Below are positions 38,901 through 45,692 of a stretch of DNA of 64,000 nucleotides, piece by piece. The translations under genes and the position numbers were made by a program. Source of the DNA: Nectonema munidae (lineage: Eukaryota > Nematomorpha > Nectonematoida > Nectonematidae); assembly GCA_030549495.1 (NCBI GenBank), contig JAUIRK010001041.1:1364001-1428000 (forward strand). Reading direction: 5' to 3'. The notes under the pieces are model-generated. The model was given only the letters and a program-made list of their open reading frames with translations, had not been told where the DNA came from and did no database searches. Position 1 is the first letter of the stretch. Each line of letters opens with the position of its first letter.

Positions 38901-41900
38901 AAAAAAAGTGATTTGATTATGTACAGTTACTTATAAAATGCAACAATCGAACATTATAAAAAATATCTCTGCTCAAATATTAAGCAAATAGAGTATTCTT
39001 GCTTTTAAACCGAATAGATAATCAAAATATTCATTCCCAAATAACTATTGAAAAAAATTTTCTTGACTTGAAAAAATTAAAGTTTTCAAATGTTACAAAA
39101 TGTAGCAAACGTAGTGATAAAGATTAAGTGACTTTTGTTTAAAAAAATTCTTAGCGCGAGTCTAACAATATTCATTGATATAAAATTGTAACGATTGAAA
39201 ACTATTTTAATTTAACTCTAAATGCAAATTAGACAGAAGCAGTGGTGTAGCCAAAAAAAGTTGATAGAAGGGGCACAATTTAAAAACAAAAAACTTGCGC
39301 AACATTATTTATACTTTCTTGATCCTTTCATTGGAGAAATTTTTAAAAACTGATATCGCATAAGATGCATGGTGGCACATGCGGTACATAGGAGTGTGGG
39401 CATGGCCCCTTATGCCCCAGCCTAGCTACGTCACCGGAGAGAAGAGAGCTTAACAAGAGAAGAGGTCTAGAATGAAAGAAGAGAGCTTAACAAGAGAAGA
39501 GGTCTAGAATGAAAGAAGAGAGCTTGAGTGAGGTTGGGTGAATGATTGAGTTTTAGCAGAGAAAGCGGAAGAGAAAAACAGGAGAGAGAACGAGAAATAG
39601 AATCACTGTGACAGAAGATGAGAAAATCTAGTGGATCATCAACATGTGTTTGCTCTGTGACCTGTGTGCATATTGAAGCAATGGATTATTATTATATAGC
39701 TCTCACACATCGTCTGTAAAATATGTTCGATAGGAATTTAAGAGCAGCTTGGCATGATGTTTGATTGATTCGAAAGTCTGCATTCCTTCTATGCGATCAT
39801 CATACATGTTTTATAAACAAGCAGCAACTCTTACTTTAAGAAAATTATTGGGGGGGGGGGGGGGGCGAACCCCCCCCCCCCCCCCCCCCCCCGGATGTGC
39901 GCCCCTGGTCAAAACCATATAAAATATGCTTACATCCGATTTTATTTTACTATTATACACTTTTTGCTATAAACATTTTAGAATATATTGCATAAATAGC
40001 TTGTCAATCGCTAAAAGCAGTGGATGCTGATAACTCATTTGTTATTTGTTTACATATTCTTTATTTTTTGGCAAAGACTTCATGGACCCCTTACTGTGTT
40101 AAAAGGACCCCCAATATTCATATTTTTGTCCATGGACCCCCTTAAATTCCCAATAGACTCTTAGGGGTCCACGTGGACCCCGTTGGGAAACCTCGCTTTA
40201 CATACTTAATGCAGACGTTTTTCATTTCATGCAACACTGCTGTCACTGTAAAAGTATGTGGTGATTGATCTTGCTTTGCTCGTACATATTATTTCATTTT
40301 AGCCGCTATGTCGTTGCCTGGTGACCTCGTCTTCACATAACACAATCCTGCCCGGCATAATACCCTTCATGCTTCCCCTACTGACCTACTTCTCATCTCC
40401 CTCCTTCTTCTATCTTCTTTTGCCGTATCTTCCTCTGCGATCTCTTTACTCGCATCTCTTTTCCCCTACCGCCCTCTCCCTAAATCCAAAAGAGAAAGAA
40501 AATGATCCAAAGGAAAAACAGTCCCACCCAAGCAACTCTCCTTCTTCTAACTGTTTAGGAGCTGGAATATTAATTACGCCTCCGCACATTTCACTCACAC
40601 CATTGCAAATCAACAGTAAGATCTCCCTTGACACCACAACCCACTGGATGGCGTCACTAGCGTTGGCTCTTAACCATCTTCACTGTACCGGAGTCGTTTG
40701 CAGGTTAATTATATCATGATAATTATTATTCTTTACATCATTGATTCAATACGCATTTTTTGATACAGAAAGTTGAAACCATCTCATATCCTGTTGCATG
40801 AATCTGGCAATCTTTGTTTGACCTATTTTGGGCAATGGTCAAGTGTTGAGTTGGTATCCTTTGATCAAACTCTTGATCATTACTCTGCTCCTGGTACACA
40901 TACAAATATATATATATATATTAAGTTTTTAGATATGTACTAGAGTAGGTCTTCACCCCTTGGGCGAAATTCTAAGGTGGCCTTAGAATGGTGGGCCATT
41001 TTTCTAAGAAACAGTTCGACAATGTATAACCAGATATACAAATATTTCTTCAAAAACTCACCTTTAACATCAGAATATAATGTAGCCAGAGTTTCAATTA
41101 TAGTTCAAATTTTCTTGTCATAAATTTAAGCTTAAACATCACTTATTTTTCATAATTAAAGGATTTGTTTAAACTCAAAAAAGAAGACTGGGTGATCAAT
41201 CTATTTTCTTGAAATGTGAAATCTCTAGAAGGAAAATTTTAAAAATTTTATTGAACTTAAATAGAATTAAAAATTAAAATTAAAAAAACGTTAAAATAGT
41301 GATAGTTTTTTATTTTTTTATAATCTCTGTGAGCTATTTATACAAAAATGTTGAGAAACTTCTAACTAACTAACAAAACTAAACATTGATATAAAGTTTA
41401 GATTATGGATGTAGATTAGTATTCACTCAAAACATTTTCCAAAACTTTCCTCCATCGTTAAAATTATTTTTGTGTTATTACTACCAGCTGAGCGATCGGA
41501 ATAAAATTTTAGCTCATCTCGATAAATAGTAAATGAAATATTGCAAAATGTAAAAAATAATAACAACTTGAAGCATATGAGGTCTTCCCTTTTTCATAAA
41601 CAAAAAATGCAGTCTCAATCAATTTGTCTAAACATTTTAAGTGAAGAGGAGAGACTTGATGGACAAAGATATAAGTGTGAATAAATGTAATTAATTGAAG
41701 TGTTTGCATTCTTTGCTTGATAATAATATGGGAATACAATTTTTCGAATTATTTATGGAAGTTCTGCATCAATTATTTCAAACATTTAGATTTTTATTGT
41801 AATAAAAATTCATTTCACCTTCCGTAAAAAATTCAAGGGGACTACACTATTCCTTTATCTACTAATAATTTCTTCAATGGTGTATATCTAATTCATAATG

Positions 41901-42784
41901 AGTATCTTTTAAGTGTTCATGCTTTGCCATACCAATCTAGCATACAATCATTTGATAAAATGGCACATCTGAGACAAGAATTGAAATTGAGTCTCTTGCT
42001 ATACGCAAACGTGTAATGTCACACTATACTTATTAGATGATATACTATTCAAATAATTTCATAAAAAGATTTGGACATGCCTGTTATATTCTTTTCGCAT
42101 AACCGACTTATTATATACTATCTATAGGTAATATATAGAAGGATGCTAGTAGCTATGTGAAACAGTCATTTAATGAATTCCTTAAGCGTTTTGGTTCAAA
42201 TTCAATATTTAAAGATGGAGGAAAAATATGAACCTCAAATAACCTATCTAGGTTTATAGTAAGAATAAAGATTCATTTTGATAAATGAAAGTGATTAACA
42301 TTTTAAATCCACCCTTACAAGATATCTTCTAACCGTTGTAGATAAAAAAAATTAATTGTGGAGGAAAGAATCTATTATAATTATTTTAGCTATTATGTAT
42401 TATTTTTCGCTTGTAATATATTTTGATCGCATTTGTAGAAGTGATTGAAAATAGTGGACAAAGTGGTTCTTCATCTGACTGGTGGACCTTTGCTGTTATT
42501 TTTTACGAAGTTTTATCTATGTCATCTTTTAAAACGTACGACAATACGCAACTTTCTGAAAATGTTCAGGATTTGCTTTCAAAGGTAAACATTTGATTCC
42601 TTTTCAGTTGGTATCTATCATTTTTATTTTTTAGATATTGATTAGAGCGCCAGAAAACAGATTAACGTTTCAAGAAATCAAAAAACATGACTTTTTCAAA
42701 ACAACTAATTTTGAAGAGATTGAAAAAATTGGGGAGGCAATCACATTTTCCCTCTTATTCAAAGCAAATCAAAATGAATTCTGA
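26798..42784 (+). CDS. RPS6KC1-like PX-MIT-pseudokinase gene (5' end missing)
   Basis: Eleven exons join in a single frame with GT-AG introns: 26798-26916, 30521-30600, 31560-31657, 31743-31872, 33295-33416, 35674-35799, 35881-36044, 40303-40703, 40769-40893, 42439-42584, 42635-42784. Together they give about 553 residues to a TGA stop. Order: PX C-terminus, acidic linker, MIT domain, kinase N-lobe, short insert, kinase C-lobe. This matches the RPS6KC1 (RPK118) family, whose PX domain binds phosphoinositides, with roles described at endosomes and in sphingosine-kinase and peroxiredoxin-3 binding. The human protein has ~1066 residues and a ~340-residue insert inside the kinase domain. Here that insert is only ~50 residues. 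The catalytic residues are degenerate: CRK instead of HRD, YFG instead of DFG. The start codon and most of PX were not found upstream. RPS6KL1 is the alternative relative, but it is not known for a PX domain. Confidence 0.88.
26957..27589 (-). mobile_element. Decayed hAT transposon in first recognised intron
   Basis: Left end CAGGGTTGTCAAATTT with CGGGCC nearby. Right end GGGCCGCGGACCATATGTTT then GACACTCATG. The outer 13 bases match as inverted repeats at 10 positions. On the minus strand 27086-27310 codes for the end of a hAT transposase: FSANYLCKQNFF, then after a one-base frameshift VMNINKSEKRTRLT. Together these match the hAT dimerisation motif around CEQLFSVMN...K..RTRLT. The rest of the transposase is missing. 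No 8-bp target duplication is visible, so the insertion is old. Confidence 0.78.
27590..29431. other. Intronic AT-rich DNA
   Basis: Part of the intron between 26916 and 30521. Contains a TA dinucleotide run (28334-28361) and otherwise nothing recognisable. Confidence 0.5.
28334..28361. repeat. (TA)n run
   Basis: Interrupted alternating TA sequence of about 28 bases, self-complementary. Simple repeat. Confidence 0.85.
29432..29500 (+). repeat. 21-bp tandem repeat, ~3 copies
   Basis: TTCTAAATTGTCCTTTTTAA repeats with 21-bp period at 29432, 29453 and 29474, each copy differing by a few bases. Intronic minisatellite. Confidence 0.8.
30121..30240 (+). other. Long perfect-register hairpin (52-bp arms, 16-nt loop)
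   Basis: Arms 30121-30172 and 30189-30240 pair end to end without a gap: 43 Watson-Crick pairs of 52. Five of the nine remaining positions are G:U in the + strand transcript, against two that would be G:U in the minus transcript. The outer ends are TTCGACC and GGTCGAA. It lies in the sense strand of an intron of the RPS6KC1-like gene, ~280 bp before the exon at 30521. It could be a small-RNA precursor (miRNA or hairpin RNA) or a foldback mobile element. Sequence alone cannot decide. Confidence 0.75.
30521..30600 (+). CDS. Exon: post-PX linker
   Basis: Eighty bases reading NAKPIPIVDPAAPLEPIKV then HSCEIIN, between acceptor TTTTATCAG and donor GTAAAA. Phase 0 in and phase 2 out, matching its neighbours. 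No domain. Identity rests on frame continuity. Confidence 0.75.
31314..31450 (+). mobile_element. TTAA-type MITE, copy C
   Basis: Left ATAACCCTTTTGTGACCAG and right CTGATCACAAAAGGGTTAA are near-perfect inverted repeats. The outer TTAA is intact on the right and ATAA on the left. The interior carries AATCAGACGATATTTATT and AAAGCAGGCGAAGG, shared with copies A and D. It lies in the intron between 30600 and 31560. Confidence 0.8.
31484..31503. mobile_element. Solo transposon end (TAGCTACGTCACTGATCAG)
   Basis: TAGCTACGTCACTG matches the right terminus of the element at 39240-39436 (TAGCTACGTCACCG). No left partner is recognised, since the TTAA element occupies the adjacent DNA. Confidence 0.3.
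31560..31657 (+). CDS. Exon: acidic linker, part 1
   Basis: Reads NLHAGEEVEKGSNEEKCDG then NNDINDSASDTNL, rich in Glu, Asp, Asn and Ser. Phase 2 in, phase 1 out. Comparable acidic, serine-rich sequence lies between PX and MIT in the vertebrate protein. Confidence 0.7.
31743..31872 (+). CDS. Exon: linker, part 2
   Basis: Follows an 85-bp intron with donor GTAAAT and acceptor TTTACAG. Reads KINQSSFPPYKGEMEATSS and ends FDFKNLNA. Phase 1 in, phase 2 out. No recognised domain. Confidence 0.7.
32085..32560 (-). other. Unassigned coding-like stretch, antisense in intron
   Basis: Minus-strand frame 32345-32085 reads NKFDAHFVDQYAQNEPWMIQ and later NDISPPARTNIGSPRLINQR. Just upstream on the same strand comes QGDIWKDDNNLLTIHLYS then ATLTEEGTQTMNYF. 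Composition looks protein-like rather than random AT-rich translation. An AG precedes the first piece, so splicing is conceivable. I do not recognise the family. Transposon remnant or nested gene are both possible. Confidence 0.25.
33295..33416 (+). CDS. Exon: MIT domain, first two helices
   Basis: Reads RYLIKANSLVSYAQLMEKQG then FYNKAFDIMEEAISVLLSGS. This is a clear MIT (microtubule interacting and trafficking) helical hairpin, of the kind that binds ESCRT-III tails. Acceptor TTTTTTAG, donor GTTTGC. Phase 2 in, phase 1 out. Confidence 0.88.
33518..33979. mobile_element. Non-autonomous hAT element, ~460 bp
   Basis: Left CCATTGGTTTCCAAAC and right GTTTGGGAACCACTGG are inverted repeats matching at 14 of 16 positions. 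Both resemble the hAT consensus CAGTGGTTCCCAAAC. GGCCATGGCCCC and GGGGGCGGTGGTCATAA just inside the left end are typical of that group. No transposase. The 8-bp target duplication is not recognisable. Lies in the intron after the first MIT exon. Confidence 0.75.
34132..34269 (+). mobile_element. TTAA-type MITE, copy D (best preserved)
   Basis: TTAACCCATTTAAGACCAA at 34132 and TTGGTCGTAAATGGGTTAA ending 34269 are inverted repeats with one mismatch in 19. TTAA is intact at both edges, as in piggyBac insertions. The interior holds three copies of GCAGACGA. 138 bp including both TTAA. Lies in the intron between the MIT exons. Confidence 0.88.
34300..35255 (-). other. GC-richer island with broken coding-like sequence
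   Basis: This ~950-bp island is much less AT-rich than its surroundings. It has minus-strand frames at 35251-35027 (FSKVIGGHIRFNKYIEHNP, then CEFHCFKKVSHTIINCYR) and 34684-34469 (WLLLPPDCGAVG), plus an overlapping frame at 34580-34383. The pieces are in different frames and broken. I judge this an old transposon remnant of unknown class inside the RPS6KC1-like gene. It is not a host exon, because no frame is consistent with the sense-strand exons. Confidence 0.35.
35674..35799 (+). CDS. Exon: MIT domain, third helix
   Basis: Reads EYLYDLGEPEPHVKQFIS then RKIDTLISQSRLLYDKRHKK. The pattern (K)xxxYLxRAExL of MIT helix 3 is recognisable in KIDTLISQSRLL. Phase 1 in and out. The donor is at 35800, before an 81-bp intron. 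Confidence 0.85.
35881..36044 (+). CDS. Exon: start of kinase-like N-lobe
   Basis: Reads ANLRDSSFLHCSLRTLPEIS, then LSHYKVLENANSILIVCTND and GIEFALK. LSHYKVL...ILIV...FALK matches the N-lobe start of RPS6KC1 (human YRVLGVIDKVLLV...FILK). The Lys of the ALK motif, the VAIK-type Lys, is kept. Phase 1 in, phase 0 out. An earlier AG at 35861 would lead to a stop, so the 35880 acceptor is chosen. Confidence 0.85.
36045..36629. other. Intronic AT-rich DNA
   Basis: Start of the 4.3-kb intron after the N-lobe exon. Nothing recognised. Confidence 0.5.
36630..36935. mobile_element. Decayed hAT-like remnant
   Basis: CGACCC motifs near both sides (TTTTTCGACCCCTTC at about 36637; CATCGACCCGAGGGGGTC at about 36883) and the terminus-like TTTGGGGACCTTTGATTTA near 36912 resemble the GGGTCxxGACCCC and TTGGGAACCxxTG ends of hAT elements. 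Ends and transposase are not defined. Confidence 0.3.
37060..37250. repeat. Degenerate GGAGTCGGAGTCG repeat
   Basis: Words such as GTGGAGTCGGAGTCGCAAAA, AAGTCACAGTCGC and TGGAGTCGAATTG recur with loose hexamer periodicity. Similar words on the opposite strand occur at 50560-50590 and 51750-51830, and around 54915. It looks like a dispersed, decayed GGAGTC-type family. No ends found. Confidence 0.45.
37370..37460 (+). repeat. GGGGGCATTTTTT motif cluster
   Basis: The motif GGGGGCATTTTT, or a close variant, occurs four times within 90 bp at uneven spacing. A short irregular tandem cluster in the long kinase intron. Confidence 0.65.
37990..38160 (+). repeat. tRNA-derived SINE-like element
   Basis: GATTCGATTCC at 38051-38061 matches a B box at 10 of 11 positions. 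TGGCTGGTTGGTTGAG about 35 bp upstream is a plausible A box. The 3' part ends in CTTACCTTTTACTTAAAA. A similar layout (B box then GATACAATCGATAG) is at 51265-51420. No full cloverleaf, so a SINE rather than a tRNA gene. Confidence 0.5.
38380..38763. mobile_element. Inverted-repeat element with self-similar tandem interior
   Basis: The ends GACATTTCGCCCCA (left, preceded by GGTCGACA) and TGGGGCGAAATGTC (right, followed by CGAGGACC) are inverted repeats, with about 18 of 22 bases matching. The right half is a tandem array of GGGGCGAATTGTCCATG plus TCTTATGAAAATAAT, a diverged copy of the terminal motif, ~5 units of irregular length. AAATAAC lies left and AAATTAAC right, perhaps a target duplication. 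No coding capacity. Superfamily unknown. Confidence 0.72.
39240..39436. mobile_element. Short element with CAGTGGTGTAGCCA ends
   Basis: Left CAGTGGTGTAGCCA and right, inverted, CGGTGACGTAGCTA match at about 10 of 14 positions. GGGGCACA and TGCCCC lie just inside. ~197 bp, no coding. Related ends occur at 48687 (full copy) and alone at 22011 and 31484. Probably a hAT-type MITE family. Confidence 0.6.
39440..39520 (+). repeat. 37-bp tandem duplication
   Basis: A unit beginning AGAAGAGAGCTTAACAAGAG and ending TCTAGAATGAA occurs exactly twice (39440-39476, 39477-39513), and a third copy starts but diverges after AGAAGAGAGCTT. The copies are identical, so the duplication is recent. Confidence 0.9.
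39850..39892. repeat. G16-CGAA-C23 palindromic homopolymer pair
   Basis: A G run (39850-39865), then CGAA, then a C run (39870-39892). The two runs can pair into a G:C hairpin with a tiny loop. This is either a real palindrome or a sequencing or assembly artefact, since run lengths here are unreliable. Confidence 0.85.
40075..40200. mobile_element. hAT-like end with GGACCCC motifs
   Basis: CATGGACCCC, AAGGACCCCC, CATGGACCCCC and GTGGACCCCGTTGGGAAACC lie within 120 bp. GTTGGGAAACCTCG resembles the inner side of a hAT right terminus (GTTGGGAACCACTG). The left end was not found. Lies just before the 40303 exon. Confidence 0.4.
40303..40703 (+). CDS. Exon: N-lobe end, short insert, catalytic-loop start
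   Basis: Reads TILPGIIPFMLPLLTYFSSP and YLLLPYLPLRSLYSHLF, which align with human TIIPRCVPNMVCLHKYIISE and FLVLQHAEGGKLWSYIS. A charged Ser/Pro/Asn stretch follows, with KEKENDPKEKQSHPSNSPSS. The exon ends WMASLALALNHLHCTGVVCR, the start of the catalytic loop. The intra-kinase insert is about 50 residues, against about 340 in human. Phase 0 in, phase 2 out. Confidence 0.85.
40769..40893 (+). CDS. Exon: catalytic loop and activation-segment start
   Basis: Reads KLKPSHILLHESGNLCLTYF then GQWSSVELVSFDQTLDHYSAP. With the previous exon the loop is VVCRKLKPSHILL, where active kinases have HRDxKPxN. Asp is replaced by Lys. The DFG position is TYFG, as in human LTYFSRW. This confirms the RPS6KC1/RPS6KL1 pseudokinase group. 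Preceded by a 65-bp intron. Phase 2 in, phase 1 out. Confidence 0.87.
40904..42438. other. Intron between C-lobe exons
   Basis: A 1.5-kb intron (40894-42438). AT-rich with a short TA run near 40907. No element or gene recognised. Confidence 0.55.
42439..42584 (+). CDS. Exon: kinase C-lobe, DWW motif
   Basis: Reads EVIENSGQSGSSSDWWTFAV then IFYEVLSMSSFKTYDN and ENVQDLLSK. SDWWTFAVIFYEVL matches the conserved CDWWSLGAVLFELL of the family (subdomain IX). Phase 1 in, phase 0 out. Confidence 0.87.
42635..42784 (+). CDS. Terminal exon: kinase C-lobe end and stop
   Basis: Reads ILIRAPENRLTFQEIKKHDF then FKTTNFEEIEKIGEA and ends KANQNEF, TGA at 42782. NRLTFQEIKKHDFF is the usual subdomain XI motif (RLG...IKSHPFF). 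Follows a 50-bp intron. Confidence 0.87.
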   Translation: MLIRAPENRLTFQEIKKHDFFKTTNFEEIEKIGEAITFSLLFKANQNEF

Positions 42785-42828
42785 AGCTTCAAATATGATT
42801 GTGTGAAAACATTAATATATCTTTAAAA

Positions 42829-42834
42829 AATAAA
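42829..42834 (+). promoter_or_regulatory. Polyadenylation signal AATAAA
   Basis: Canonical AATAAA 45 bp after the stop of the RPS6KC1-like gene. Frequent A runs make a chance match possible, but position and strand fit. Confidence 0.5.
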
Positions 42835-43071
42835 TTCTACTTTTTAAGTGAACTATAACTATTGAAAAGAATTTTCCTTTTGTAGCTGTCAGTATTGCAT
42901 CCAATGGGCAGATGATAGAGATCTTCCACCATTGGTCCATTGTCGAAAGATAGTAATTATCATTCGAAAACAAATAAGAAAATCATATGTTGTAAAACTT
43001 TCAAAATTATTCCATTAACATCGTTGAACGTTAATATAAAATAACCTTCATAGATCTCTTTCAGTCTAGCA

Positions 43072-43135
43072 CAGAGGTTCTCAACTTTTTCTTTGTATGG
43101 ACCCATTATTGTCAGATACGTGATCCATTGAAAAT
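43072..43135. mobile_element. Solo hAT-like end
   Basis: CAGAGGTTCTCAAC followed by TTTTTC and GGACCC resembles the hAT terminus CAGTGGTTCTCAACC. No inverted partner found nearby. Confidence 0.3.
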
Positions 43136-43599
43136 AACCCTTTTAAACAGGCCTATAAGAGTTCTTTCTTTTACAATTATACTGGATTGGTGTTAAATAG
43201 TGAACGAAATAGACAGGTAAGATTACGGCTAAGACATGTTTTACTTGAAAAATATTACTATAATAATAATAAAAACGTGTGAGAAACCTTAAATTTTTTG
43301 AAATATTTTTAAAACTTTGCTTTATAGGATGGTATATCCAAGCAACTTTATAATAATAAATAGTCAATAATATTTCCCATTTATCCTGAGATTCTCCATT
43401 TACTTTTAAATGTATGTTAAAAATAGCCTGTCTCTGATAGCACTAATATACTAATCTCTTATAAAGCGAATATTAGCAAATAAGTAATATGAAAAAGATT
43501 CGAAGACTATATCCATTTAAAATTTAAATTCTACTTTTTTAAAAATTAAGGTTTATCTTCTTCCTTATTTATAAACCTTCGTTTGTTTTTGCAAGTGAC

Positions 43600-45000
43600 A
43601 TATGGGTGAATTGAAAACCTTTCGAATTCGTTTACCTCCCCCATAAGAACGCATAATGCGCTCTATTCAGGTTATGCTCCTACCTTGAAACAAAACTATG
43701 ATCCAAAGTAAAATCATCCGGCCCTTTTCTTGACATTAACAGCATTCAATTCAGCATGGCACCCTGCAATCATTTTGATGTGATAAGACAAAAATACCCA
43801 AATTACCTCTCAAATCTCTCCCATACTTTAACACAATTCTTTAATAACCGTTCATTTTCTCTCTTTCCAAACCACAAAGTGGGTGCCTCTCTGACATTGT
43901 CTGGCTGATACTCATAAATCCCCTATTAGATATATTAAAAACAATTCACACATCTTTCAAAGCTACTGAGACAATCTAATCTGTATCTTCACCTTGAAAA
44001 GAAAACATTTCGAATACCAATACAATTTTAAATTTAACTTTCCGCGTCGATTCATTAGAAAATATATTTAAGGCAGCTAGCTCGATCAACTCATACACTT
44101 CACACAAATACAGTCCCTTCTCTTTCTTTTATTAACACTAAGTAATACTCTCATTCAACCTTCTTCCTTTTTGAAATATTAAGGCCTCAAATTCCAAGCA
44201 AACATCAAATGGTCATCCCATTTCAAAAACATAGGCCATTAATTCTCTTCCACTCTGTTTTCCTTTCTATAATTATGTCATATAAATTGGGCCTGAAAAT
44301 GTAACACTCCCTATTTATTTACAAATCAATCATTCTACATATCTTTGAATACAGTATTCTTTGATGGGTTTTAACTTTATGTTAACCATCATCCCTTATT
44401 TATCTAAAAAAACTCACCTCCTATGTCTCAATACAATGACAAGAGCCTACATAACACTTTACAAACTGTCTTCCATTTAAGCTACATTTCAAAGAAGCTA
44501 TCACCAAAAAATATATCATTATACGTGTAACGAGAAAGCTTTATTCCGAAATAACCGTAATATACAATCTCTTATAAGTGTGGTACAGTAACAAAGTATT
44601 ATAATACAAGACGTATAAATATCAGATTAGTAGACTTCCCGGCATTTAAACTATTAAGAGAGTTAATTGTCTAGACGAGTGATAACTTACTTCTAAATTA
44701 CACATTTATTGGTGGCCATCTCAGTCAAATATTTTCCAAAGTACCTAGTTAGAGAATTTCGCAAAACAAATACTTTCAAACGCACATTATGATGCACTAA
44801 ACTCCTTTCTTCTTGAAACCTATAAACATATATACAAATCATACAGTCTATACCTCAGATGAGAACTCATCCAAATTTTAACCTGTAAATAACCCAAATC
44901 GAATTCTTAACATTTTGTCTAAAATGAAATACTTGTCTCCACGACCGCTAATTAAATGACATACCGTGCACGTTTTTCGCATGCCACAGTATATAAATAA
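43600..45000. other. C-rich, G-poor strand-asymmetric block (left part)
   Basis: Over ~1.4 kb the + strand has roughly two to three times more C than G in most lines, unlike its surroundings. There is no open frame of note and no clear tandem unit. Words such as CTCTTTCCAAACCACAAAG and CTCTGACATTGT have relatives in the similar block at 48230-48500. It may be one repeat split by the piggyBac element between the two. Confidence 0.5.
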
Positions 45001-45205
45001 TACACCAATGCCACAATACTGGAGTAAAAAGCCCATGTCCTGTTAATTTCAAGTTAAAATAAAGTTAGATCTAAATAAGAAACATTTAATAAGTTTAAAA
45101 CATCTGATTTTTTGTTTTTGAAGTTTTTTTTATCTCAATAATAATTCATCTAACCAATGTTTCTGAGAAAAACTTAGAAAGCAAATCAACAAAAAATAAA
45201 AGTTT

Positions 45206-45314
45206 TATTATATTCAATTTAACGCCATCTTTTTTTTTCAAAAAACAGAAATATTTACGAGAATATATAGGTAAATAAAAAAAATGAATGGCATAATAAT
45301 AAATTGAATATAAT
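45206..45314. repeat. Inverted repeat at piggyBac left boundary
   Basis: TTATATTCAATTTAACGCCAT (arm from 45208) faces ATGGCATAATAATAAATTG (from 45288), which continues AATATAA. The arms share ATTATATTCAATTTA and GCCAT in order, with one small insertion. It overlaps the candidate TTAA end. Confidence 0.55.
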
Positions 45315-45692
45315 ATTAAAATACCACAGCTTTTATAAAATCTTTATCTACAACTTTGTAAAAAAAGCCTCATTTTCCAGTGATATTAACAGGCGTTGTC
45401 TTGGTAAATAAATTTATAAGTAGGACAAGTCGCTTTTATAGGCTGCCTTTTGTTGATAGCAGGAGAAAAGAAATCTATATCTATTGAGAATAAAAGGGAC
45501 ATCATGTTGGTTGCTCCTTGGACGATTTGTTTATATGACAGTATGCAGCAAACCTTGCGTAATAAAAATCAATATCTGTTTGGCATTTGTTTATGCGTTC
45601 TCTTTGTGGAAGATAATTCCTTTTGCACAGCATTCACCGTTGATTTACGATACAAAGCTTTGTGTTGAATAAGTTTTTTCACGTTCATTATT

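Noticed and set aside
39440-39513. CRISPR-like direct repeats
   Set aside because: Only two adjacent identical 37-bp units without spacers, a simple tandem duplication in an animal genome.
42887-43020. Open frame CQYCIQWADDRDLPPLVHCRK after the RPS6KC1-like stop
   Set aside because: Lies beyond a good stop and AATAAA signal, has an AG before it but no donor or family match.
45450-45672. Two overlapping 62-72-codon frames before the piggyBac transposase
   Set aside because: No resemblance to the acidic piggyBac N-terminus, which starts at 45693. Probably the 5' non-coding part of the element.
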